From NCBI GenBank assembly GCA_016214895.1, contig JACRMR010000020.1, positions 105,812 to 169,811 of the forward strand: a DNA stretch of 64,000 nucleotides, written 5' to 3'. The stretch comes from a candidate division KSB1 bacterium. GTDB lineage: Bacteria > Electryoneota > RPQS01. The stretch's first letter is position 1. Each line of letters begins with the position of its first letter. The translations under genes were made by a program, and so were the position numbers. The notes beneath the pieces were generated by a model, which searched no databases, was not told where the DNA came from, and saw only the letters and a program-made list of their open reading frames with translations. Shown here piece by piece: positions 24,460 to 33,021 of the stretch.

Positions 24460-25565
24460 GCGACACTCACCTCCGTAGTCAACCGTACATTCATGGATTG
24501 CAGGTCGTTCACAAATCGGTTCGGCTCGACGATATGTCCCATCATCTGCAGACCTGAGTTCGGTTTGAGCGAACCGTCGAGGTATTGTTTCAAACAGGCG
24601 ACGACGGGCGCCGCAGTAATCAGGTAGCCGTCATCACTTTCGGCAACCATGCTCACGGAAAGCGGCTGTTCGTTTTTCAATCCCTTGACCTCGACGATCA
24701 TTTGAATGGTCTCGGGCGGCTTGAAGAACTTGGTCGAACTCCAGATGAACAGCTTCGCGAGCCGGTCGCGCACGAGGTCCGAGCGGGACTTTCCGAACAT
24801 GGCCACCAAGGGAAAGACGAGGTAATCTGTAACCGGATCGAACCCCGCGACATACATCGCGAGGTCACGGATTCCGAGCATTTGCGGCAACGGTTTCAGT
24901 TCGTCGAGGAACATTGCGTAGCAGGTCCTCACACCGAAGCGTGGACCAAAATCGAATTTGGCGGTGTCGCGGTAGCCGGATTTGCGCCACTGCCCCGCGC
25001 GGCAGATTTCGGCGTGGTAGTCGGCGAGTTCCTCGACGAATTCGCGCGCGGAGTCGAGCGTCTCGATCCTGGCATGCACAAGGAGACCGATGGAAACGGA
25101 ATTCAACCGGTCAAAGCGCGGGGCGAGATAACGGATCAGCGCCGCGGGCAAGCCCGGATGGAATCCGGCCTGCGTGATGAACAAGCGGCCCGCAGCTTCG
25201 ATTTGCCTGGCCAGCGGCGCCAGCGCGGGGTACACGTTCGGGCCGAAGTGAATGTCGAGGTAATCGACCCCGGCATCGAGACAGATTTCCGCGATCTCGT
25301 CAACATGTTTCGCGCTGGCGGAGGCGATCAGGACCAGCTCGGCTTTCGTGATCACATGCGACGCGCTTTCAATATCGGCGGCGTCCACATAGACGCCGTG
25401 TACGCGTTCGCCGGGGAAGTCGCGATTCAGCCGGCTGGCGAAGTCGTTAGCTTTATCCAGATTTCGCCCGGCGATAATCACGCGGGCGTCGGTCTCGCGC
25501 AGGATCATTCGCGCGAGCGCGGAGCCGGCGCCGCCGTAGCCGCCAATCAGCAAGATGGTCTTCAT
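24456..25565 (-). CDS. saccharopine-dehydrogenase-like NAD(P)-binding oxidoreductase
   Basis: A 369-residue protein with an N-terminal Rossmann fold (LIGGYGGAGSALAR, residues 6-19, then VIIAGRNLDKA) of the saccharopine dehydrogenase NADP-binding family, and a C-terminal catalytic-like domain with GFHPGLPAALIRYLAP and GGYLDIHFG-type turns. The reaction is not known; relatives include saccharopine dehydrogenase and trans-acting enoyl reductases. The window also holds a lysine 6-aminotransferase, but no direct link is shown. ATG at 25565 has GGAGG about 9 nt upstream. The frame to 25823 overlaps the GNAT gene and is rejected. Confidence 0.8.
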   Translation of the reverse strand: MKTILLIGGYGGAGSALARMILRETDARVIIAGRNLDKANDFASRLNRDFPGERVHGVYVDAADIESASHVITKAELVLIASASAKHVDEIAEICLDAGVDYLDIHFGPNVYPALAPLARQIEAAGRLFITQAGFHPGLPAALIRYLAPRFDRLNSVSIGLLVHARIETLDSAREFVEELADYHAEICRAGQWRKSGYRDTAKFDFGPRFGVRTCYAMFLDELKPLPQMLGIRDLAMYVAGFDPVTDYLVFPLVAMFGKSRSDLVRDRLAKLFIWSSTKFFKPPETIQMIVEVKGLKNEQPLSVSMVAESDDGYLITAAPVVACLKQYLDGSLKPNSGLQMMGHIVEPNRFVNDLQSMNVRLTTEVSVA

Positions 25566-25629
25566 GAGCACTGCCTCCGGCGCTTGCGTCGCTGCCGGGA
25601 CAAACGAGGAATGTCGCGCGCGCTTTCGT

Positions 25630-26082
25630 TCAATTGAGATCGAGCGTGTATCCCACCCAGCCCGCGCTCTTCGTATCGTACGGATCGAACAAGTACTGTG
25701 CCGTGACGTCCATGTTCTTGATGAACCAGACGATTCGCCGGTGCTTCCGTTTTCTCGCCCAACGCAACGCATGATCGAACAGTTGGCGGCCGAAGCCATT
25801 TTCGCGGTGCGGCACGGAGACAAACAGGTCCTGAATCCGCGGAAACTGTTCCGCGTGCAGTGTTGACGGGGTAAGAAAGATCGAAATGAAACCCACCGGT
25901 TGACCGCTGGAGGTGCGGCCGAGGAAGATGGTGCCCAGTCTCTCGTTGGCCAGAATTTCGCTCAGGTACCGTTCATTTTGAGCGACGTCAACTTTGTCGA
26001 TGGTCTCGTCAAGTTCCTGATACTCGGCAACCAGCTCAAGCAGGTCTTTCAGGTCGGCGGTGCGCGCCGTAGAAACATTCAT
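25630..26082 (-). CDS. GNAT-family N-acetyltransferase
   Basis: A 150-residue cytoplasmic acetyltransferase. It has the GNAT order: an N-terminal strand TARTADLKDLLELVAEY, a central PVGFISIFL strand, and the acetyl-CoA loop as VPHRENGFGRQLFDHAL, a variant of R/QxxGxG/A. Length is typical. Substrate unknown. It sits in the long minus-strand run, 64 nt before the oxidoreductase gene and 69 nt after thiolase. Confidence 0.85.
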   Translation of the reverse strand: MNVSTARTADLKDLLELVAEYQELDETIDKVDVAQNERYLSEILANERLGTIFLGRTSSGQPVGFISIFLTPSTLHAEQFPRIQDLFVSVPHRENGFGRQLFDHALRWARKRKHRRIVWFIKNMDVTAQYLFDPYDTKSAGWVGYTLDLN

Positions 26083-26151
26083 GGCTATGGATGTGCGAAA
26101 CGATAGCGTGAATTGTATCGAGGGGACCGAATGCGGCGCTCCGGGCCGCGG

Positions 26152-27351
26152 TTAGGGGAGTTCGAGCAGGATGGCTTGGCCCTGACCGACGCCGACGCAG
26201 AGGCCGGCGATGCCGTATCGGGTATCGTAACGGCGCATGGAGAAGGCCAGGGTTCCGGCCAGTCGAGTTCCCGACATGCCCAGCGGATGGCCGATAGCGA
26301 TCGCGCCGCCATGCGGGTTGACGCGGTCGATGACGGGATCGAGTTCGGCGATCACGGCGAGCATTTGCGCGGCGAAGGCTTCGTTGAGTTCCCACAGACC
26401 GATCTCGAATTTACTGCGGCCTGTGCGGGCGAGCAACTTCTCGACGGCCGGGACGGGGCCGACGCCCATGTAGCGCGGATCGACCCCGGCCGAGGCGGTG
26501 CCGAGCATCTTGCAGAGCGGCTTGAGGTTGTGCTCGCGGACGAACTGATCGGAGGCCAGCAGGCAGGCGGCCGCGCCGTCGTTCAGCGATGACGAGTTAC
26601 CGGCGGTGACCGTGCCGTCCTTGCGAAAGGCCGGTCGCAGCGCGGCCAGTTGTGCCAGTGATGTATCGGAGCGCGGCTGCTCGTCTTTGTCGAGCACGGT
26701 CAGCTCGCCTTTTTTGCCCGGAATTTCGACGGGGATGATCTCGGCGTTGAAAAAGCCGGCCCGTTGTGCCGCGACGGCTTTTTCGTGCGACTCGAGCGCG
26801 AACTGATCCTGCTTATCACGGGAGATATTCCACTTCTGTGCGACATTTTCGGCGGTCTCGCCCATAGACTCCAGCGGGAACAGCTCTTTCATTCTGGCAT
26901 TCGGGTATCTCCAGCCCAGCGTAGTGTCGTAGGCCGTGAGATTGCCGAATTGAAAGGCGTTTTCGAGTTTCGGTACCGAGAACGGTGCGCGCGTCATGGA
27001 CTCGACGCCGCCGGCGAGTACACAGTGATTCTCGCCGCTCTTGATCGCGCGAAAGCCGCAGGCAATCGCCTCCATGCCGGACGCGCACAGGCGGTTGATC
27101 GTGACGGCGGGGACGCTGTGCGGCAGCCCGGCGAGCAGCACGGCCATGCGCGCGACGTTGCGATTGTCTTCGCCCGCCTGATTCGCGCAGCCGAGATAGA
27201 CTTCGTCGATTCGTTCGGGATCGAGGGAATTGCGCTCGACCAGTCTCTTCAGTACCAGCGCCGCCATGTCGTCGGGCCGCACGGATTTGAGGATTCCGTT
27301 GTGCCGTCCGACCGGCGTGCGCGTCATATCGCAGAGGTAAACTTCAGGCAT
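26152..27351 (-). CDS. acetyl-CoA acyltransferase (thiolase)
   Basis: A 399-residue thiolase, cleaving 3-oxoacyl-CoA or condensing acyl-CoAs. The acyl-accepting Cys89 is in [10 protein letters not shown], His355 in AIGHPLG and Cys385 in GLCVGVGQG. Closest in style to FadA/PcaF/PaaJ thiolases. Two 3-hydroxyacyl-CoA dehydrogenase-like genes lie 3-5 kb upstream on the same strand, fitting a fatty-acid or aromatic-acid beta-oxidation role. ATG at 27351 is 2 nt from the upstream stop. Confidence 0.93.
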   Translation of the reverse strand: MPEVYLCDMTRTPVGRHNGILKSVRPDDMAALVLKRLVERNSLDPERIDEVYLGCANQAGEDNRNVARMAVLLAGLPHSVPAVTINRLCASGMEAIACGFRAIKSGENHCVLAGGVESMTRAPFSVPKLENAFQFGNLTAYDTTLGWRYPNARMKELFPLESMGETAENVAQKWNISRDKQDQFALESHEKAVAAQRAGFFNAEIIPVEIPGKKGELTVLDKDEQPRSDTSLAQLAALRPAFRKDGTVTAGNSSSLNDGAAACLLASDQFVREHNLKPLCKMLGTASAGVDPRYMGVGPVPAVEKLLARTGRSKFEIGLWELNEAFAAQMLAVIAELDPVIDRVNPHGGAIAIGHPLGMSGTRLAGTLAFSMRRYDTRYGIAGLCVGVGQGQAILLELP

Positions 27352-27353
27352 AT

Positions 27354-28130
27354 CTACGCGTCGGTCGGTTGGCAATCGCGGTCCGACGCCCAAGTTGCCT
27401 TACCATTCAAGTCGTATGTGGCTGCGCGTACTCCGGTTTCGTGAACACCAATGGACGCTCGGGGATGACCATCGGAATCACACAATACGATTTGAAATCC
27501 TGCCTTATCAGAACGGATCATAACTCCCATGTTGCCCTTAGGACTCGAAATCATGATGGCCGGCTGGCCAGAAGCGTCACTTGTCGTGAAATGCACAGCT
27601 CCCCTCTTCCCAGTACCCAGCAGACTCATCGAAATCGACTCGTCCTCTTGGCTGAATGATAGCATGAACCGTGAATTACCTCGCTTATCGACGACACCGA
27701 TTGAAGGTTGAGAGTCCACGCCCTCGAATCCAACGATCACTCCTGCTCCATTTGAATTCAGTAGACTTATGCAAGGCTGCGGCTCAGATTCAAGGACTAT
27801 GCGAGGATTCTCTGCCGAATCGCGGACAGAGATATGGCGAGTCGACATTGAATCCGCAGTTGCAGTAGGAGTGACAGTGCCGTCCACCAAGAGCTCAGCC
27901 GAGTCGCTATCGTTCTCGACGGAGAAGCTTAAGCGCACTCTGCCCTGCTTGTCACTTGCGCTGACATAAGGTTGCGAAGACACTTCATCTAAACCAATCA
28001 ATATGCCCGCACCTGTTTGATTGCGCAACCCAATAGTGGGGTGGCCACGTGAAGCATCCAAAGTAATGCGTGGTTGGCCAGATTCGTCAACAATTGCAAG
28101 GTAATCGGTAAAGACGGGTTCGGGCTTCAT
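27354..28130 (-). CDS. duplicated beta-repeat protein of unknown function
   Basis: A 258-residue protein with no signal peptide and no recognised family. Residues 11-81 and 99-171 are clear tandem repeats ([13 protein letters not shown] / [13 protein letters not shown], then [14 protein letters not shown] / [14 protein letters not shown], then [14 protein letters not shown] / [16 protein letters not shown]). A third degenerate unit starts near 180 ([13 protein letters not shown]). The pattern suggests a beta-solenoid or beta-roll. The gene is visibly less GC-rich than its neighbours, hinting at transfer. The stop of the S9 peptidase directly abuts its ATG, with AAGGA just before it. Confidence 0.7.
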   Translation of the reverse strand: MKPEPVFTDYLAIVDESGQPRITLDASRGHPTIGLRNQTGAGILIGLDEVSSQPYVSASDKQGRVRLSFSVENDSDSAELLVDGTVTPTATADSMSTRHISVRDSAENPRIVLESEPQPCISLLNSNGAGVIVGFEGVDSQPSIGVVDKRGNSRFMLSFSQEDESISMSLLGTGKRGAVHFTTSDASGQPAIMISSPKGNMGVMIRSDKAGFQIVLCDSDGHPRASIGVHETGVRAATYDLNGKATWASDRDCQPTDA

Positions 28131-30059
28131 CTATTCCTTCACCTTGACCGTCTTTGGCTTGAGGTAGGCGTCGAAGAATTCGATCTGCTTTTCGTAGGTC
28201 TGGATCGTGTTCTCTTTCTTGGCGGAGCCGTGGCCTTCGTCGGCGAAGATCAGCGTATCGACGATGCCGCCATTGGCGCTGATGGCCGCGCACATTTGGC
28301 GGGCTTCGCCGATGGGGACGCGCGGATCGTTGGCGCCGTGGATCAGTAGCAGCGGCGTCTTGACGTCGCCGGCTTTGTGGATCGGCGAGATCGTCGCGAG
28401 GAAAGTCGAGTCCGACAGCGGGCCATATTCGGCTTCGCGCAGCGCACGGCGATAGGACGCGGTGTTGGTGAGGAAGGTCACGAAATTCGCAATCCCGACA
28501 TCACAGACGGCGGCGGAGAACAGCGTCGGGTATTCGGTGATCATCCCGAGTGAAACATAGCCGCCATAGGAGCCGCCGCGAATGGCCATCATGCCCGGCG
28601 CGGAATAGCCCAGCTTGACCAACCAATCGGCCGCAGCCTTGTAATCTTTCAGCGAATCCTTGCGCTTCTTGTAATTGTCGAGGGCCATGAAGTCGCGGCC
28701 ATAACCCGACGAGCCGCGCGGATTGACCGCCAGCACACCGTAGCCGTTCAACATCAGATACTGATAGTTGCGGATGAAGCCGGGGCGCGCCTGACCCTCG
28801 GGGCCGCCGTGCGCGTCGATCACGAACGGGACAGGTTGACCTTGCTTCCAGCTCGGCGGCAGATAGAGGAAGGCGGGAATCTGCAACTTGTCGAAACTCT
28901 CGAAGCGGACGAGCCGGGGTTCGATGAACATGCTGCGATCAATCCCGGCATAGATCGAGAACGTAAGCTGTTTGAGCTCTTTGGTCGTCGGGTTCCACTT
29001 CCAGACATCGGGTGCGCGAGTGGGGCCCGAAAAGGAGACGTAGATGTTGCCGTGCTTGTCGGAGCCGCCCGCGCCGAGCAGACCGTCGAGGGGCGGATTG
29101 GGCAGCGGCTGCTTCGTCGTGAAGTCACGCATGTACATCCGCGCGTAGCCATCTTCGTTCACTTCCGCGAACTGAATCCGTTTGTCGCGGGAGAAACCGC
29201 AGCCTTCGACTTCCCACTTGGTGTCGAACCAGCCATCGTTGACGTATTCGAGTTTCCTGGTGGTCAAGTCCAAGGTTGCGATCTTGGACATGCCGCTGGG
29301 ATTATCATTGCAGGTCAGCCAGATTGTCTGTCCGTCAGGCATCAGCTCGATGCTGCCGTAAACTACATCGCCCGAATCGTTGTTCAACTGCTCGTGACGG
29401 CCGGTCTTGAGGTCAACGAGAAAGAGATCGTTGTTGACATTGGATGTGTAGCGCGCGACGATGATCCTCGAATCATCCTCGGACAGGTCGTTGATCGCCA
29501 GATTGCCGCGCACGCCGTTCGTGTCGCCAAAGACCTTGGCGTAGTTACCCGTCGCCATCTCGAACCGGTAGATGAAGAAGTCCTTCAGATTCTCCTCGTT
29601 GGAGCGGAAGAAGAAGGACTGGTCATCATGCGCCCACGCGACGTTGCCGAACTGAACGTTGGGCATGTCGATGAGCTGCTGCTGTCGTCCGGATTGCGGA
29701 TCCATCCAGAACAGTTGCGAGTTCTCATTGCCGCCGACCGCCGCGGTCGTGATCGCCTGATCGCCCGCCCACGACAGCGAGAAGCCACTCACGCCATCGG
29801 TAAACGTGGTCAGCTGCATCGGCCAACCGGCCTCATTGACACGGTAAACCTGCGGCTCGCCGGACATGTTGGCGGTAAAATAGACGTCTTTGCCGTCCCA
29901 GCTCACGCCGGACGGTCCACAGCCTCCGATCTGGAGAAACGTGGCGATCTTCGGAACATAGGGGCGGTGCTTGAAGCTGGCCGATTGCTGCGCCTGCGCG
30001 GCGGACACTAAAGTCAGAACGAGCGCGGCGAAAATGGTGATCGGATTCTTGGTGTTCAT
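28131..30059 (-). CDS. exported S9-family prolyl oligopeptidase-like peptidase
   Basis: A 642-residue serine peptidase. The signal peptide ends SAAQA and the mature chain begins QQSAS. Residues about 40-380 form a WD40/PD40-like propeller (TANMSGEPQVYRV, FFFRSNEENL). The alpha/beta-hydrolase domain has the nucleophile in GGSYGGY (Ser497), the acid in GANDPRVP (Asp578) and the base in DEGHG (His610), so it should be active on short peptides in the periplasm or outside. ATG at 30059 gives the signal peptide; the frame to 30194 is not used. Confidence 0.92.
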   Translation of the reverse strand: MNTKNPITIFAALVLTLVSAAQAQQSASFKHRPYVPKIATFLQIGGCGPSGVSWDGKDVYFTANMSGEPQVYRVNEAGWPMQLTTFTDGVSGFSLSWAGDQAITTAAVGGNENSQLFWMDPQSGRQQQLIDMPNVQFGNVAWAHDDQSFFFRSNEENLKDFFIYRFEMATGNYAKVFGDTNGVRGNLAINDLSEDDSRIIVARYTSNVNNDLFLVDLKTGRHEQLNNDSGDVVYGSIELMPDGQTIWLTCNDNPSGMSKIATLDLTTRKLEYVNDGWFDTKWEVEGCGFSRDKRIQFAEVNEDGYARMYMRDFTTKQPLPNPPLDGLLGAGGSDKHGNIYVSFSGPTRAPDVWKWNPTTKELKQLTFSIYAGIDRSMFIEPRLVRFESFDKLQIPAFLYLPPSWKQGQPVPFVIDAHGGPEGQARPGFIRNYQYLMLNGYGVLAVNPRGSSGYGRDFMALDNYKKRKDSLKDYKAAADWLVKLGYSAPGMMAIRGGSYGGYVSLGMITEYPTLFSAAVCDVGIANFVTFLTNTASYRRALREAEYGPLSDSTFLATISPIHKAGDVKTPLLLIHGANDPRVPIGEARQMCAAISANGGIVDTLIFADEGHGSAKKENTIQTYEKQIEFFDAYLKPKTVKVKE

Positions 30060-30147
30060 GGTTGGATATCGCCTGCCGCGGGTCGCGGTGTTGAGGTTCC
30101 GCGCGCCTCCGGTTCCGCCGGGTACCGAACTGGAGGGTTCGTAACGA

Positions 30148-30723
30148 TTACTTCTTCCAGCTGTGATAATGCGGCAGCAACGGGTGCGTGTCATCGATGC
30201 TGTTGGACATCACGGTCGCGACGCTGAACTCCGTGGCTTTGCCGTCGAACGAGATCAACGGCAGCTTGCCGCTCTCCCCGAGGTAGTTGCCGTTTGAGGA
30301 CTCGAAAGTTTCCGAGCCGGTGTCGAGATAATAAAGTACCGGGCAGCAGTCACAGTTGGCCGCGCGCATGAAACCGGCGCTGTCCCACGAGGAGAAGGTG
30401 AACTTGATTTCGCCGACCAGCACGCCGCCTTCCTCGTAGAGTTTTTTCTCGGTGACGCGAAACGCAGCGTTCTCGTCTTCCCACTTCGTGCCTTCGACGT
30501 AGTCCGTCACGAGTTCGGCAAAGTCCTTGAACGAGACGTCCTTGTCATCGTCATCGCTCGACAGCAGATTGATGAAGCGAATCGAGCCCGTACCGCTGCC
30601 ATCGGCGCTCACCTTGAAACGATACTCTTTCTTCTCGGCGACGATGCAACCGGACGCGAGCAGCGAGACCAGCGCCGCCAAGCAGAGCCGGGCGATCAGT
30701 CGTGAATGCGGGAATTTTGGCAT
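30148..30723 (-). CDS. hypothetical lipoprotein
   Basis: A 191-residue protein with a signal peptide and lipobox LLASGC (lipidated Cys26). The mature part starts with IVAEKKEYRFKVSADGSGTGSI, rich in beta propensity, has a DDDDKD acidic stretch and a CDCC cluster near residue 128. The pattern is seen in uncharacterised FCB lipoproteins; no function is assigned. ATG at 30723 is chosen for the signal peptide. It lies 34 nt after the dehydrogenase-like gene. Confidence 0.7.
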   Translation of the reverse strand: MPKFPHSRLIARLCLAALVSLLASGCIVAEKKEYRFKVSADGSGTGSIRFINLLSSDDDDKDVSFKDFAELVTDYVEGTKWEDENAAFRVTEKKLYEEGGVLVGEIKFTFSSWDSAGFMRAANCDCCPVLYYLDTGSETFESSNGNYLGESGKLPLISFDGKATEFSVATVMSNSIDDTHPLLPHYHSWKK

Positions 30724-30757
30724 GGGAGGAAGGGTTAGAGCAGACAAAAAACCGGAA

Positions 30758-31573
30758 TCAGCGGTAGGTGTGAAAGCCCTGTCCGACGAGCACACCGGTG
30801 CGCCCGGCGCGAACTTGTCGTTTCAGGAGTGGCACGGGGCGGTAGCGCTCCTCTTTGAATTCCGCGAACAAACCATCCATCACGGCGACCACGCGGTCGA
30901 GGCCGATTTGATCGCCCCAGGCGAGCGGCCCGGCGGGATAGTTCACACCGAGTTTCATCGCGGAGTCGATTTCGGCGGCGGTGGCGATGCGCTCTTGCAG
31001 CGCCAACGCGGCCTCGTTGACGAGGCAACAGACGGCGCGGACGAGCACTCCCGCGGGCGCATCTTCCACGTGCACGGCGGTCATACCGAGGCTCTCGCAG
31101 AACCGGCGTGCCGTGTGGAGCGCTTCACGCGTCGTGTCCGGCGCCGTCATCAATTCGGCGACCTTGGTCTCCGCGAACGGCGGAAGCATGGAGACGCCGA
31201 TCACACGTTCGGGCATGAGCATCTCGCGGACCAACTCGCCCGTAGAGATCGCCATGGTCAGCGTCAGGATCGGCACCTGCTCATTGAAAACGTCTTCGAG
31301 ATAGAGCAGGGTTTCGGCCTTGGCTCCGAGATCCGTGCAATGTAGTTCGATGGCGAGATCGAAATCGTCCTCGCCAATAACCGACTCGGAATTCAGCACC
31401 GGGAAGTTCTGCGGCGCCTGCTCGACCTCTTCGTCAGGAATCAGCAGACTCACCTGGTGTCCCGCCGCGCGCGCGCGGGCGCCGATCGCAAGGGCATCGG
31501 TCAGCGGTCCGCAGACCAGCAGTCGTTCGATGGGATAGAATTCGCCGGTCAGATCGACGCTGTCACTTGCCAT
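30758..31573 (-). CDS. 3-hydroxyacyl-CoA dehydrogenase-like protein, degenerate NAD site
   Basis: A 271-residue protein. The first third resembles a Rossmann fold without the glycine motif (ERLLVCGPLTDALAIG). The C-terminal third is a 3-hydroxyacyl-CoA dehydrogenase C-terminal domain (LVNEAALALQERIATAAEIDSAMKLG, NYPAGPLAWGDQIGLDRV). This equals the second half of fused enzymes of the PaaH/PaaC type, here encoded separately and overlapping the complete dehydrogenase gene by 11 nt. It probably forms a complex with it and may not bind NAD itself. Confidence 0.8.
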   Translation of the reverse strand: MASDSVDLTGEFYPIERLLVCGPLTDALAIGARARAAGHQVSLLIPDEEVEQAPQNFPVLNSESVIGEDDFDLAIELHCTDLGAKAETLLYLEDVFNEQVPILTLTMAISTGELVREMLMPERVIGVSMLPPFAETKVAELMTAPDTTREALHTARRFCESLGMTAVHVEDAPAGVLVRAVCCLVNEAALALQERIATAAEIDSAMKLGVNYPAGPLAWGDQIGLDRVVAVMDGLFAEFKEERYRPVPLLKRQVRAGRTGVLVGQGFHTYR

Positions 31574-32432
31574 CGGCGTATTCGTAGAAGCCGCGGCCAC
31601 TCTTGCGCCCGAGGTATCCGGCATCGAGCATTTTTTTCTGAATCGGATGCGGACGGTAGCGCGGATCCTCGAAGTAGGCTTCCCAGATCGAGCGCGTCGC
31701 CGTGAAGTTGATATCGATTCCGATCAGATCCATGAGTTCAAACGGACCCATCTTGAATCCGCCGGCCCTGAGGATTTCGTCGATGGTCTTCACGTCCGCG
31801 ACGCCTTCGCCAAGGCAGCGCAAGGCTTCGCCGTAGAACGGGCGGGCGCACCGATTGACGATGAAACCGGGCGAATCTTGCACGAGCACCGGTTCCTTGC
31901 CGATGTCGCGCGCGAAACCCAGACAACGCTCGACGACATCGGGGGCGGTCTGGTGTGCCTTCACTACCTCAACCAGTTTCATCCGCGCGGGCGGATTAAA
32001 GAAATGCAAGCCGGCCACCCGGTGCGGAAATCGCGTTGGCGCGGCAATCGCGGTTACGGAAAGCGAGCTGGTATTGGTCGCCAGCACGGCATCGGGTGAC
32101 ACGAGGTCATCGCACTTGGCGAACAGCTCTTGCTTGAGTTCAAGGCGCTCCGGCACGGCTTCGATGACCAGTTCAACGCCCTCACAATCGCCGAGCATTT
32201 GCGTGTATTTCAACCGCGCATGGACCGCCCGTTCGGCCTCCCGGTCGAGTTTGCCCAGCTCGACGCCCTTTTTCAGATCCGTTTCGATGGATTTTTGCGC
32301 GCGCTTCTGGACATCGGGCGCAGGTTCGAACAATACGACATCGCATCCGGCCAGCGCGCAGACCTGCGCGATTCCGGCGCCCATCGTGCCGGCGCCGAGC
32401 ACGGCGGTTTTGTTGAAACCCTGCGTGCTCAC
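31563..32432 (-). CDS. 3-hydroxyacyl-CoA (3-hydroxybutyryl-CoA) dehydrogenase
   Basis: A 289-residue NAD-dependent enzyme oxidising 3-hydroxyacyl-CoA to 3-oxoacyl-CoA. It has GAGTMG (residues 13-18), IEAVPE, the catalytic His in GLHFFNPP, and DSPGFIVNR leading into the C-terminal helical domain with GFKMGPFELMDLIG. Length matches Hbd/PaaH core enzymes. The GTG start directly abuts the ankyrin gene stop (TAAGTG). With the following HCDH-like gene and thiolase it makes the last two steps of beta-oxidation. Confidence 0.93.
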   Translation of the reverse strand: MSTQGFNKTAVLGAGTMGAGIAQVCALAGCDVVLFEPAPDVQKRAQKSIETDLKKGVELGKLDREAERAVHARLKYTQMLGDCEGVELVIEAVPERLELKQELFAKCDDLVSPDAVLATNTSSLSVTAIAAPTRFPHRVAGLHFFNPPARMKLVEVVKAHQTAPDVVERCLGFARDIGKEPVLVQDSPGFIVNRCARPFYGEALRCLGEGVADVKTIDEILRAGGFKMGPFELMDLIGIDINFTATRSIWEAYFEDPRYRPHPIQKKMLDAGYLGRKSGRGFYEYADGK

Positions 32433-32987
32433 TTACTCAAGGGCTCCGCACTGTTTGAGCAATTGCATCATCTGCGCGGCTTTCGCGTAGGCGGCGACAC
32501 GCAACGGTGTCCAGCCGTTTTCATTGTGATCATTGACATCCGCGCCGCCGGCGATCAGCACTTTTGCCACCGCCACGTTGTCGTTCAGGCCGCACAGATT
32601 GAGCGGTGTCTGTTTGTTGTTATCGCGTGTGTAGAGCAGCGCTCCGGCCTTGAGCAGCAGCGCCGCCGCACCGGAATCCCCGGACAGCGCACAGCAGTGC
32701 AGCGGTGTGAAGCCGTCGTTGTTGACGGCATTGACGTCCACCCCGCCGGCGACCAAATAGCGAATCACCGTGTCGGCGCCGCCCCAGGCGGCATAGTGCA
32801 AGACCGTGGAGTTATTGGCGTCGAAGTCATTCAGCGAGGAGCCGTTGGTCGTGAACAATTTGAGCAGTTCCAGATCCCCGTCGTGGGCGGCCTGCAAGAT
32901 CGTCCCCGGCGCACTCTGCGCGGGCAGCAGCGTGTGCAGCGCGAGCATCGTGAGCAGGACGCTCGTCCAGCGGATCGTCGAATTCAT
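32433..32987 (-). CDS. exported ankyrin-repeat protein
   Basis: A 184-residue protein with a signal peptide (LLPA) and predicted mature start QSAPG. Four to five ankyrin repeats follow (NSTVLHYAAWGGADTVIRYL, DGFTPLHCCALSG, KQTPLNLCGLND, NGWTPLRVAAYA). These mediate protein binding; in the periplasm the partner is unknown. Mature Gln fits the glutaminyl cyclase encoded at 56560. It lies 34 nt after the TPR-thioredoxin gene. Confidence 0.88.
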   Translation of the reverse strand: MNSTIRWTSVLLTMLALHTLLPAQSAPGTILQAAHDGDLELLKLFTTNGSSLNDFDANNSTVLHYAAWGGADTVIRYLVAGGVDVNAVNNDGFTPLHCCALSGDSGAAALLLKAGALLYTRDNNKQTPLNLCGLNDNVAVAKVLIAGGADVNDHNENGWTPLRVAAYAKAAQMMQLLKQCGALE

Positions 32988-33021
32988 CGCACCCGCCCTG
33001 GGGAGATCGTTGGCGGCATGG

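Noticed and set aside
24585-25637. 350-codon plus-strand frame
   Set aside because: Mirror of the saccharopine-dehydrogenase-like gene; no family features or ribosome binding site.
25566-25823. N-terminal extension of the oxidoreductase
   Set aside because: It lies opposite no signal, overlaps the GNAT gene in another frame and is Ser/Arg-rich; the Rossmann fold begins right at ATG 25565.
28809-30011. 400-codon plus-strand frame
   Set aside because: Antisense to the S9 peptidase, which has an intact catalytic triad.
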